Shown here piece by piece: positions 26,599 through 37,000 of a stretch of DNA of 64,000 nt. The number at the start of each line of letters is the position of its first letter. Position 1 is the stretch's first letter. Made by a program: the position numbers and the translations under genes. Location: the NCBI RefSeq assembly GCF_900105395.1, contig NZ_LT629775.1, forward strand, positions 248,001 through 312,000, given 5' to 3'. Below the pieces are notes generated by a model, which had not been told where the DNA came from, did no database searches, and worked only from the letters and a program-made list of their open reading frames with translations. The DNA comes from Streptomyces sp. TLI_053 (GTDB lineage: Bacteria; Actinomycetota; Actinomycetes; Streptomycetales; Streptomycetaceae).

Positions 26599-27095
26599 AA
26601 CGAGAACGACGGGAAACCGGTCCGGCCGGCCGGTCACCGCACCGGCCGGTCTCCTCGACTCGACCCCGCAGGGGATCCTGGTGTTCGGCTGCCGGTGACC
26701 ATGGTGACCAAGTGCTCACCAAGGGCATCGAGGCCGCCGCCAGCAACGACAAGGACGCGGGCGCACGCGCCCAGGCGGCCCTGCAGACCGCCACCGAACA
26801 TGCGGAGAAGACGGCCAAGATCGCGGCCGACACCGTCGTCAAGGCCGCACCGGGCAGCTGCGGCGAGACGGTGAAGGCGGCGGCACGAGCAGCGAAGACG
26901 GCAACCTGACCGCCCTCGGCGGCAAGCTGAACCAGCACACCAAGGCCGGCTCTCCGGCCGCCGGCGGGGCCGCGGCCACCGCCTGATCAGCGCAGCCGGC
27001 GGGCCCGGACCATCACCGGGCCCGCCGGCCGACTCCGGCCCCGAAGAAGGTCGGGGCTCGCCGACGGCCGGCCTCGATCACCGAGCCGGGCCGGG
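26599..27095. other. Intergenic region with a possible short coding remnant
   Basis: The frame GTG 26712 to TGA 26909 (65 codons: KGIEAAASNDKDAGARAQAA and onward) has natural Ala/Lys-rich helical composition. It has no ribosome site, and may be the tail of a lost secreted protein. No immunity-type gene is seen behind the RHS toxin here. Confidence 0.3.
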
Positions 27096-30000
27096 TCAGC
27101 CTCCTCCGGCGTACGGGCCCCGGTTGACCGACACGCGGCCGGACATGTCGATGGTGGCCGTCCAGAAGTAGTACTGCCGCACCGTGGCTCCGGCCTGGCC
27201 CTGCGGGGCGTCCGGAAGAAAGTGCGTCAGTGAACTCACACTGGTGTCGTTGGTTGCGGCGAACGCCACGGTGGTGGTGGAGTTCGGCCCGCCGGGGCCC
27301 TCGATCAGCTGGTACACGAGGTCGTACGATCCGAAGAACGCCTTGGGCATCTCGGTGCCCACTCTGCCCCCGGTCATCATCCCCGCCAGGTCCTTGCCGA
27401 TGTTGAAAAAGGAGTCGTGGTAGCTGCCGTCGCCGCCCATGATGTCCGGCCGGGCGTACCGGTCTCGTTCCATGGTCATCATCACGTGCCACATGATGTC
27501 GACGTTGTCGTCGAGCCCGGCGAATGCCGTGGTCAGTGTGTCGTTGCCGTCGAACACCATCCCGCTGTCGTCACCGATCGCCCAGTTGTACAGGACATCC
27601 GTCCAGTCCCGGTCCGATCCGCTCAGCTCCCACATCTCGGAGCAGGCAGCCACGGTTCCCCTGGACCCGCTACCGTGTTCGCAGGAGCCCGGATCGGTGC
27701 GGGCCAGGACGTAGTCCCTCAACTGCACCGCGAGGTTGTAACGTGCGCCCTTCTTGTCCGTTCCGTTGTCGAACCTCGCGATCAGCGACTCCAGGCCCTT
27801 CCCACAGGCGCTGGAGCATTTCGTCCCCGGCTTCGCGGGAGCGTCCCTCGGCCCCTGTGAGGGCTGGTACTTGGGCTCGTCGCCGTCCTCCCCGGTGTCG
27901 TGGGTGCACGGGCTGGTGGCGTCGCTCGGGTTCTCCCAAGCGACGCAGACGAGCCCGGTGGGGTCGCCGAAGGAGACCGGGTTCGCGTTCGCGTAGGTGT
28001 AACCGTGCAACTGCCCGGGACTCGACTCGTCCATCACCGGGTCGACACTGAGGAACCGGCCGAGCGCCGGATCGTATTCACGGGCCCCGATGTGAGTGAG
28101 ACCAGTGCTGTCCTGCGGTTTGCCGAGGAAGCCCTTGTCGTTGGGCCAGGTGGCGGGCTGGACGCCACGTGGCGCGCCGTACGGTGTCTTCCTGCGGCGG
28201 GTGACCTGCTGGTTGGCACCGTCGATGGTGGTCGTCGCCGTGCCCTGACGGTCGGTCGTCTGGAAGACGACCGTGGTGCCGCCGCCGGGCTTGCCGGTGC
28301 GCACAGCCACGACGGTGCCGTTGTGGGTGTAGGTGCGGGTGCCGAGGACCTCGGTGGAAACCTTGTCCCAGGTCAGTTCGGTCTCCCCGAGGTAGAGGGT
28401 GACCAGGTTGGCGTCCTTGCGCAGGAGCCGGTTCCCGTCGGCGTCGTAGAGGTAGCCGGAGCCGTCGGTGCTCCCGGCCGGCTTGTCCGTGGCGAGGTGA
28501 CCTTGGGCGTCCCAGATAAGGGTCCGGTCGAAGGTGGTGCCGCTCCCGGTCGCGGTCCGGCGGGCGGTGTTGCCGGCCGCGTCGTAGGCGTAGGTCTCGG
28601 TGCGCCGCCCTGCGGGGCCGGTCTCGTCCACACCGGTGGTCCGGTGGCCGGCGTTGGTGTAGGTGCGGACGGTGTCGGCGACGCCCAGGCCGTGGCGGGT
28701 CTCGCCGGTGCGGTTGCCGCTGTCGTCGAAGCGGTAACTGGTCCAGTAGGCCTCGGGGCCGCCGACGTTCGACGCCGGCCCACCGGTGGTGGCGGGCCCG
28801 GCGCAGCGGTCGGTCGCGGTCCATGCCTCCGTCATGCGACGGAGCGCGTCATAGGTGTAGCACTGGGTGTCCGTCAGGACGGGACCGGCGCCGGCCTGCT
28901 GTTGCTCGGCGATACCTGTGACGTTGCCCACGGCGTCGTAGCTGTAGTGGGTGGCGGTGAGGTCGACGGGCGCCAGGTCGCGTTTGACCGCGGTGTCGGT
29001 CAGTCGCCGGGTGTGCGGGTCGTAGGCGAAACGCTGGTAGACGCGTCGGCCGGTGATGGACGAGTCGATGCCACTGACCGAGCCGTAGTTGTCGTAGGTG
29101 GTGTTCTGGACGTAGGGAAGGGTTCCACCGGTGCTCAGGGGCAGCCCGAGGAGGTTCTCGTAGCCGAAGCCGAGGGTCTCGGCGGCGAACGGCCCGGCGG
29201 CCGGAAGGGTGGTACTCCGCGGTTTGCCGGTCTGCGGGTCGTAGTCGTACGTCCAGGAGTAGGTGCCCGCGAGACGGCCTTCGGCGGCGGGTACGGAGAC
29301 CCGGCGTCCGGTGGGCCGGTAGCGGTCGTCGTAGCCCGTGATCGTGGTGGTGTAGGGCTGTCCGTCGACGAAGCGGGTGGACGAGGTGGGCTGACCTTCG
29401 GCGATGCTGTCGAAGGTCCACGCGGCCAGCGTGGTGGCGCCGTTCCTCACTGCGGTGGTTCGGCCGAGGGCGTCGTAGTCGGTGGTGAGGGTGACACCGG
29501 TCGGTCCGGTGACCGTCACCGGGCGGTCGAGTCCGTCGTAGGTCGTGCTGCTGGTGCCCCGGTCCGGATCGACGGTCGCGATCCGGCGCCCCCTGACGTC
29601 GTAGCTGTAGTGCCAGGTGTTGTCGCCGGGCGCCGTCATCCGGGTGAGGAGTCCACGGTCCTGGTACGCGTACGAGGTGGTGGTCCAGGCGGTGCGCGCC
29701 GTGTTGGTGTACTGGCGCAGTTCGGTGGTATTGCCGCGCGCGTCCGTGATCGTGGTGGTGGCGGTGCCGCCGTTCGGCGGGAGGACGGTGGTGCGGTCGC
29801 CGCCGTAGAGGGTGGTGGTGCGGGTCACCTCCTGGTTGAGATACTTGGAGACGACCGCGGTCGGGCGACCGGCGCCGTCGTACTCGGTGACCCGCTGGTT
29901 CACCACGCCGTACGGGTCGCCCGTGACAAGCCTCGGTTCCGGCGGCCCAGTGGTCCAGTAGGGGTTGAACTCTCGAGTGGTCCACCCGTGGGTGTCGTAG

Positions 30001-33000
30001 AAGGTCTCCGTGATCAGTCGGCCGCCGAAGGTCACGGTCTGGGTCTGCCGGGCCCGCAGGAACGAGTCGAGCACGGTGTAGCCGGTCTGATAGGCACCCG
30101 TGTGCATGAGGGTCTTCGTGGTCACCACGGTCGGCGCACCGGCGTTCAGCCGGTAGTCGTACTGCACGCTGGGGTAGGACTCGTGACCGGCCTTGGGCCA
30201 GCCGGGTGACCAGGACCGGACGAGGCGGCCGAGGGCGTCGTACACCGAGTCGGTCCGTTTGCCGTTGGGGTCCACGGTCGCGGTGGTGAGGCCGCGGCGC
30301 GGGTCGAACTCGCTGGTGACGGTGTGGCCGAGCGGATTGGTGACCACGCTGCTCGCCGCGGCTTCGCCCTGCGCCGGTGTGTAGGCGGTGCTGGTGGTGG
30401 CACCGGCGGCGTTGGTCATGGACGTCGCACGACCGTAGAGGTCGTATCCGACCGTGGTGACCGGGGCGTAGCCGGATCCGTCGCCCTTGATCTGCTCGGT
30501 CGCGGTGAGCAGTCCGCGGGTCGGTGGCGTGCCCGCCGCGCCGCCGTCGTAGGCGCTGCGGTTGTCGGCGACGACGTCGCGCGGCCTGACCGGGGTGTTG
30601 GCGCACCCCGTGGCGACGGTTTCGACGCGGGACGGGAGGCCGAGCAGGTTGGCCGCGGTGTTGCGGGCGTACTCGGTGCGGGTGCAGCGGTCGTCGGTGG
30701 AGACGGCGAGGTCGCCGGCGTCGTCGACCGCGGTGACCATCCCGTAGGCGTCGTAGGTCGTGGTGGTCCCGGTGCGGCGCCAGGTGCCGCCGTCGACGAG
30801 GGTGCGGGTGGCGGTGCGGGCGGTGCCGGAGTAGCGGGAGACGAGGTCGGGGAGGCCCGGTCGGGTGCGGGTGGCGGTGGGGCCGGACTGCCAGGGGGTG
30901 TTGGTGGTGGCGCTGACGAGGGGGCCGCCGTCGCCGAGGTAGCTGCGGGTTTCGCGGGCCGTGCCCTGGAAGGCGGTGTCGTCGTCGACGGTGTTGCCCT
31001 CCGAGTCGACGACCTTGGCGCCGGGGATGCCGCGCAGGTAGACGGTCTCGGCGAGGGTGCGCGGGTCGTTGCCGGCGCCAGTGCGGGTCTGGACGGTGGC
31101 ATAGCCGCGGTACTCGGACCAGGTGCGGTGTTCGGGCTTGGCGAGTTCGTCGGTGGACTTCGTCCAGGCGGGTCCGCCGAGGTAGGTGTAGTCGGTGACC
31201 TTCGCCGGGGAGCCGCCGGTGTTGTCCTCCTCGCGGACCTGGGTGACCACGTACTTGTGGAACCAGTCGAGGGTCGGCTTGGCGTCGGAGGGTTTCTGCC
31301 AGAAGACCGGGTAGCAGCGGCGGTTGTTGGTCTCGGGGGCCGGGAGGTCGGTGGTGGTGCAGTCCTGCGCGGAGTAGACGGCGGCGACGGTCGCGCCGGT
31401 CTCGGTGGTGATGCTGTTGACGCGGCGGCGCAGGAAGGGTGGTGCGCCGTCGCCGGTGCCGTCGACGCGGTTGGGGAGCTGGATGCCGTTGAAGGTGACC
31501 GGGGGGAGGGTGATCGGGCTGCCGGTGCCGGCGGTGCCGGTGCGGGTGATGGCCTCCAGCCAGAGCGGGAACTCCTTGGCGGTGTCGCCGGTGGGCGGGA
31601 AGGTCTGGGTGAGGGTCCAGGTGTCGACGTCCTTGAGGCTGCCGCCCACCAGGACCTTGGTGGTGATGCCGGTGAGGCGCTTGCGGGTCCAGAAGGAGGG
31701 CGAGAACTGGCCCTTGCACTCCTTGCCGTCGGCGCAGTCGAGGTCGAAGGGGACGTCGGGCCACCAGCGGGTGGTGTCCTTGGAGGGGTCGGGGTCGGTC
31801 TTCAACTCCCCCGGGGCGCAAGTGATCCTGGCCGCGGTGTCGGGTACGCACCGTTCGGTCACGGTGAAGTCGACCCGGGCGGCGGGGGTGGCGTAGACGG
31901 CGTCGGCGCGCAGGCCGTACTCCATCCGCAGCGGGTGGCCGCCGCGTACGTAGGAGGTGGCGGTGGAGGCGCCGGTGGTGAGGTTGCCGTTGCGGCCGTA
32001 GTTGTTGGTCTCCTTGGCGTAGTAGACCGTCATGGCGTTGCCGCGCGGGTCGACGACGTGGTCGAGGTTCCACCGCCAGGCCTGCTGGCACCAGGAGGCG
32101 GCGTGGTTGCCGGGTTTGTTGCAGTCCTCGCCGGGGTTGTTGCCGAAGACGGGGACGGTCCACGCCGAGTTGGTCTCGTCCTTGCCGGCGGTCCAGCCGG
32201 GCAGTCGGTTGAGGCCGAAGAAGTACTGCACGCCCTTGGCGTCGGTGACCTTCCAGTACTCGCCGTCGTTGTCGCCGTTCGCGGCGCCGGTGAGCCGCTC
32301 CACCTTCGCGGCGGTGTCGTTGACGGGGTGCCAGCTGCCGTCGGCGGCGCGGACGAGTTCGGCGGTGGTGCCGTTGAGGGAGAGGGTGGCGTTGTCGGTG
32401 TACCAGCAGAGGTCGCCGCTCCTGGTGGTGTTGGTGGCGGTGCCGCCCATGTCGTCGGAGCAGGTGCGGTAGCGGCGTTCGACGAAGTTCTCGGCGAACG
32501 ACCAGCCGTCGCCGACCCAGTTGGACTGGTTGTTGCTGACCGAGGTGCGACCGTCGACGGACTGCGAGGAGTAGGACAGCGCGAGGTCGGGTCGCGGGCC
32601 GCCGAACACCTCGGGTGTGGGGACGGGGTACGTCCAGGCGAACCCGCCCGCCGAACTGCCGCCGGTCCACGAGCCGGAGGGGGCGAGGCCGGTGGCCTTG
32701 AAGTCGCCGCTCGCGCCCGCGGCCTGCGGCTCCGCCGCCAGCACCGCCGGTGCGGCCGCTACGGGGGACCGCGTGTCGGACGGGGCCGCTTCGAGCGGCT
32801 GGGTCGCGGGCGCGCCGGTCGGCAGGTCGGTCTGCGTGCCGGTCCGCGCCTCGGTCAGGGTGCCGGGCAGCTGCGCGGTCACGGTCGCGGCCCCGGCGTC
32901 GTTGACCGAGGCGAGGTCGGTGCGGACCTGGCAGGCCGGGACCTCGGGGGTGGTGAGGACGCAGGCGGGGAGCCGCACCAGTCGCAGCCGGGAGCCCCAG

Positions 33001-33566
33001 CCCGCGCCGCCCGCCCCGGCGATCGACCGGTAGTCGACCCGCACCGAGAGCGGACTGCCGCCGAGCGTGCCGGTGTCCACCGTGAGGAGCAGGCCGCTGA
33101 CGCCGGCGGCGCGGGCCTTCCCGGCGTCCAGCACCTTCACCCGCACCGAGGGGGTCGTCCGCCGTTCCGTGGTGCTGTCGGGTACGCCCGGTCCGGCGTC
33201 GAGCGAGAGCTGCACGGGCAGCCCGCCCACCGCCGCGAAGCGGCCCGGGCCGGTGGGGCCGGTGCGGCCGGCCGTGAGGTCGACCGCGGCTTCCGCCTCC
33301 TGCGGCCAGGCGACGGCGGGCGGTGGCGTCACGGTCTCGGTGTCGGCCGGCAGGGGCTTCGGTACGACCGGCCGCACCCGGGCCGGAGCCGCGGCCGGAC
33401 CGACGGCGCCGGGCGGTGACGGCTTCGCGGCGAACGCCGCGGTCGGGCCGAGCAGCCCCGTGAGCAGCAGCCCGGCCAAGCCGGACACGGTCACCAGTCG
33501 CAGGGGGTCTCTTCCCCTGCGCGGTAACGGCATTGGAGTGCGGTTGTCCCTGAACGCGAATGCCAC
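27096..33566 (-). CDS. Giant RHS/YD-repeat polymorphic toxin, secreted
   Basis: A 2156-aa exported protein: signal peptide (LVTVSGLAGLLLTGLLGPTAAFA), a Pro/Ala/Thr-rich N-terminal region, a SpvB-like or beta-propeller section, and a long series of YD repeats (YDALGRL, YDAAGNTARRT). The RHS core follows with the boundary sequence DPALGRFLSVDPVMD and ANPVSFGDPTGL. The final 284 residues (1873-2156) are the variable toxin tip: a Cys-containing, Asp-rich domain with no motif I recognise. The GTG start at 33566 has GGGGGA six bases upstream. It is likely a contact-dependent or self-recognition toxin. No immunity gene is adjacent downstream, which is atypical. Confidence 0.9.
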   Translation of the reverse strand: MAFAFRDNRTPMPLPRRGRDPLRLVTVSGLAGLLLTGLLGPTAAFAAKPSPPGAVGPAAAPARVRPVVPKPLPADTETVTPPPAVAWPQEAEAAVDLTAGRTGPTGPGRFAAVGGLPVQLSLDAGPGVPDSTTERRTTPSVRVKVLDAGKARAAGVSGLLLTVDTGTLGGSPLSVRVDYRSIAGAGGAGWGSRLRLVRLPACVLTTPEVPACQVRTDLASVNDAGAATVTAQLPGTLTEARTGTQTDLPTGAPATQPLEAAPSDTRSPVAAAPAVLAAEPQAAGASGDFKATGLAPSGSWTGGSSAGGFAWTYPVPTPEVFGGPRPDLALSYSSQSVDGRTSVSNNQSNWVGDGWSFAENFVERRYRTCSDDMGGTATNTTRSGDLCWYTDNATLSLNGTTAELVRAADGSWHPVNDTAAKVERLTGAANGDNDGEYWKVTDAKGVQYFFGLNRLPGWTAGKDETNSAWTVPVFGNNPGEDCNKPGNHAASWCQQAWRWNLDHVVDPRGNAMTVYYAKETNNYGRNGNLTTGASTATSYVRGGHPLRMEYGLRADAVYATPAARVDFTVTERCVPDTAARITCAPGELKTDPDPSKDTTRWWPDVPFDLDCADGKECKGQFSPSFWTRKRLTGITTKVLVGGSLKDVDTWTLTQTFPPTGDTAKEFPLWLEAITRTGTAGTGSPITLPPVTFNGIQLPNRVDGTGDGAPPFLRRRVNSITTETGATVAAVYSAQDCTTTDLPAPETNNRRCYPVFWQKPSDAKPTLDWFHKYVVTQVREEDNTGGSPAKVTDYTYLGGPAWTKSTDELAKPEHRTWSEYRGYATVQTRTGAGNDPRTLAETVYLRGIPGAKVVDSEGNTVDDDTAFQGTARETRSYLGDGGPLVSATTNTPWQSGPTATRTRPGLPDLVSRYSGTARTATRTLVDGGTWRRTGTTTTYDAYGMVTAVDDAGDLAVSTDDRCTRTEYARNTAANLLGLPSRVETVATGCANTPVRPRDVVADNRSAYDGGAAGTPPTRGLLTATEQIKGDGSGYAPVTTVGYDLYGRATSMTNAAGATTSTAYTPAQGEAAASSVVTNPLGHTVTSEFDPRRGLTTATVDPNGKRTDSVYDALGRLVRSWSPGWPKAGHESYPSVQYDYRLNAGAPTVVTTKTLMHTGAYQTGYTVLDSFLRARQTQTVTFGGRLITETFYDTHGWTTREFNPYWTTGPPEPRLVTGDPYGVVNQRVTEYDGAGRPTAVVSKYLNQEVTRTTTLYGGDRTTVLPPNGGTATTTITDARGNTTELRQYTNTARTAWTTTSYAYQDRGLLTRMTAPGDNTWHYSYDVRGRRIATVDPDRGTSSTTYDGLDRPVTVTGPTGVTLTTDYDALGRTTAVRNGATTLAAWTFDSIAEGQPTSSTRFVDGQPYTTTITGYDDRYRPTGRRVSVPAAEGRLAGTYSWTYDYDPQTGKPRSTTLPAAGPFAAETLGFGYENLLGLPLSTGGTLPYVQNTTYDNYGSVSGIDSSITGRRVYQRFAYDPHTRRLTDTAVKRDLAPVDLTATHYSYDAVGNVTGIAEQQQAGAGPVLTDTQCYTYDALRRMTEAWTATDRCAGPATTGGPASNVGGPEAYWTSYRFDDSGNRTGETRHGLGVADTVRTYTNAGHRTTGVDETGPAGRRTETYAYDAAGNTARRTATGSGTTFDRTLIWDAQGHLATDKPAGSTDGSGYLYDADGNRLLRKDANLVTLYLGETELTWDKVSTEVLGTRTYTHNGTVVAVRTGKPGGGTTVVFQTTDRQGTATTTIDGANQQVTRRRKTPYGAPRGVQPATWPNDKGFLGKPQDSTGLTHIGAREYDPALGRFLSVDPVMDESSPGQLHGYTYANANPVSFGDPTGLVCVAWENPSDATSPCTHDTGEDGDEPKYQPSQGPRDAPAKPGTKCSSACGKGLESLIARFDNGTDKKGARYNLAVQLRDYVLARTDPGSCEHGSGSRGTVAACSEMWELSGSDRDWTDVLYNWAIGDDSGMVFDGNDTLTTAFAGLDDNVDIMWHVMMTMERDRYARPDIMGGDGSYHDSFFNIGKDLAGMMTGGRVGTEMPKAFFGSYDLVYQLIEGPGGPNSTTTVAFAATNDTSVSSLTHFLPDAPQGQAGATVRQYYFWTATIDMSGRVSVNRGPYAGGG

Positions 33567-34037
33567 GGCGGTTCCCCCGTCCCGGTCATGCCCCGCCCCC
33601 GCATGACACATCGCTGTGGGACCGTGCGAACGGAGCACTCGAAGATCAGCAATGCACCGTCAATTCTCGCCGGGTGTGGCGCTGCGTCAATCGGGCGTCG
33701 CCCCAGCGGCATTGAGGACTCGGACAAGGGGCATGATGTGCACCACATCGCAACGCGCCGTTTTGTCGATGTCTGGACCATGACATCCGGAGCGGCACGA
33801 ACGGCGCGTTATACCGCACTTACGTGCGGACGAATCGGGGGCGAAGGGTGCATCCGACCCACCTGCCGGCCGGCGCCGGATCCGGAGGCCGTCCGACCGC
33901 TCCCGATGCGTGACCCTCGTCACACCGCGACCCCGGGCCGGTGCACGCTAGTCTCCGAACTCCCGCAGCGCCCAAGGCTCTTCACGCAGTCGCGCGCGGG
34001 GACCGGGGCGCTCATGGCCCGGACCCTGGAGGTCGCC
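33567..34037. promoter_or_regulatory. Shared divergent promoter region of the two giant secreted proteins
   Basis: 470 bases without a gene. The middle (33630-33800) is less GC-rich than its surroundings, as expected for two back-to-back promoters. No operator could be defined by eye. Confidence 0.45.
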
Positions 34038-37000
34038 TTGACCGCCCGTACCCCGCGCAAGGAGCGAACGCGCCACCGCTGGAGGCCGGTCGCCCTGGCC
34101 GTCGCAGCAGCCGTGGTGACAGCCGTTCCCGTCCACTTACCGACGGCCGCCGCCGCGCCGGTGACGGCAACGGCACCGGTAGCGCCCGCGGTGAGCGTCG
34201 CCGGTGCCCCGAACGACCCGGAGGTGAGAGCCACCCGCGCCGAGGCTTCGGCGCAGGCCCGGCTCGCCGGTCGCAGGATCGAGGTCGGCTCCGCCCGGAC
34301 CGAGTACACCCAGGTGTTCGCGAACCCCTCGGGCACCTTCACCGTAGAACAGGCCTTCCAGCCGCAGCGGGTGAAGGTCGACGGCAAGTGGACCGCCATC
34401 GACCCGACGCTCCGGTTCGCCCCGGACGGAAGCGTTCGGCCCGTGGCCACACCGCTCGGCATGAGCTTCTCGGGCGGCAGGCCCGGACAGGCGCTCGCCG
34501 AGTTGGACCGGGCCGGGCGCGGCCTCGCGTTCTCCTGGGACGTCCCGCTCCCGGTCCCGACGCTCGCCGGCCCGGTGGCGACGTACGCGAACGTGCTCCC
34601 GGACGTCGACCTGGTCGTCACCGCGCACGCCGAGGAGTTCTCCGAGGTCCTGGTCGTCAGGACGGCGGAGGCGGCCCGGAACCCGAAGCTCGGGCAGCTG
34701 ACGTTCACCACCAAGGGCACCGGAGTGACCGTCCGCACCGAGGGCGACGGCACGCTCCGGGCCGCGGACTCCACCGGCAAGGAGTTCTTCACCGGCTCCC
34801 AGCCGCTCATGTGGGACTCCCGGGCGAAGGCCGCGACGAAGCGCTCCACCGCGCCGGGAGCCGCGCCGGAGGCCGTGCCCGACGCCGCGCCGGAAGCCTC
34901 GCCGCCGCCCGGCGCTGCGCCCGCCGACGCGCCCCTGGAGGCCCGCCCGATGACGGCCACCGTCTCCGGCGCCGGCGACGACACCAGGCTCACGATCACC
35001 CCCGAGCAGTCGCTGCTCACCGCGCCGGACACGGTGTTCCCCGTGGTGATCGACCCGACCTTCCCCGGCCGGCTGCAAAACTGGACGACCGCGTACAAGC
35101 CCACGCCCAACACCGGGTACTGGAACGGCGCGGGCTTCAACGAGGGCGACGGCAACAGCTGGACCTCCGTTGCCCGGGTCGGCCACGAGACCGACACCAA
35201 CGGCACCGCCCGCTCCTTCTTCGAACTGGACACCACGAACCTGTGGGACGCCAACATCATCGGATCGACGTTCCGCCTACGAGCCACCCACAGCTGGTCC
35301 TGCACCGCGAAGCCGATCACGCTCTACGACACGCCCAAGATCAGCCCGTCCACCAACTGGAACAACTCGGCCGGCTGGTGGGGCTATCCGGTCTCCACCG
35401 CGAAGACCGGAGCGGGCGGCGGCGCGGACTGCCCCGGCGGTGACGTCGAGTGGGACACCACCGGCCCGGCCCGGCTCGCCGCCGGCAACCACTGGTACAA
35501 CTGGTCGCTCGGCCTGCGCGCGAACGACGAGAGCACCGCCTACTCGTGGACGAAGTTCCAGGCTTCCAGCGCGATCCTGTCCACGGAGGCGAACTACCCT
35601 CCGGAGACGCCGGACTGGCTGTCCACGGACCCGGGGACCAGCTGCGACGGCTCCGTCGTCCTCGGCGACGCCCCGGCGGTCCGGCTGCGCGCCCGCGGCC
35701 AGGACCGCGACGGCGGCACCGTCAAGCTGTACTTCCGGCTCTACCCGACGGGCGGCCCGGTCCGGGACGCCGGGATGGTGGCGGTCTCGGCCGGGAACGT
35801 CGGGACGCTCGACGTGCCGACCCGGGACCTGCCCACCGGCGAGTACACCTGGGACGTGGTGGCGTTCGACGACGCGGCATGGTCCGGGTGGTCCCCGTCG
35901 TGCCGCTTCGGCATCGACCGCTCCAGGCCCTCCAAACCACCGGTGGTGACCTCCACCGCCTACGGCCCCGACCCGGCCCGGACCGGGCCCGCCCGCGGCA
36001 CCGGTCCGTTCACCTTCACCGCCAACGGGGTGAACGACGTCGCCCGGTACGAGTACTGGACGGAATGGGACCCCGACCACCGGGCGGTCGACGCCCCGTG
36101 CGCGGGCTGCGACCGCGGCATCGACCTCCGGATCCCCAACCCCGGACCGCACACCCTGTCCGTCCGCAGCAAGGACCGGGCGGGCAACTACTCGGACGTC
36201 ACGACCTACGACTTCTGGGCCAGGGGCAGCGGCACGGTCGACGCACCGGGCGACCTCGACGGCGACGGAAAGGTGGACGTCCTCACGACGGACCCGGACG
36301 GCCGCCTCCTGTTCTACCCGGGCACCGGCACCGGCCTCGGCACACCCGCCCGCGCCTCCCGGTACACCGACACCCTCCCCAACAACGCCACCGCCTGGAA
36401 GGGCAACCTCCTCACCAGCCGCGGCGACTGGAACGGCGACGGCTACGCCGACGCCCTCGTGCGCCGCACCGATCCGACCACGGGCACGGTCGAGATGTAC
36501 CTGCACCCCGGACTCGGCGACGGACGCGTCTGCGTGGACAAGGAGTGCTCCGGCTACCAGCCGATGCCCGTCCGCGACGACACCAACCGGGCCCGGATCG
36601 CGGCCGCCACGGACCTGCTCGCCGTCGACAACGCCACCGGCGACGACACCGGCCTCGGCTCCGGCTACCCGGACCTGCTCGTGCTCTCCGGCGGCGAACT
36701 GTGGCTCTACCAGGGCGACGGCTCGGGCACGTTGGACGCCGCGGGCCGGAGCCCGGTGCTGCTCGGCTCGGGCTGGGCCGACACCACCCTCAGCACACCC
36801 GGTGATCTGACCGGCGACGGCCGGCCCGAGGTGTGGGCACGGAAGGGGACCACGGGATCGCTCACCCAGTACTCGCTCACCACCGCGGGCAGCACCCTCG
36901 TGCTCGGCCCCGGCACCGCCGTCGGCGGTACTTTCCGGACCGCCGCTCAGCCGCTGCTGGGCAGCGGCGGCGACCTCACCGGCGACGGCAAACCGGACCT

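Noticed and set aside
28849..32670. 1273-codon second minus frame inside the RHS gene
   Set aside because: Arg/Pro/His-rich out-of-frame shadow of the RHS protein, which has clear YD repeats in its own frame.
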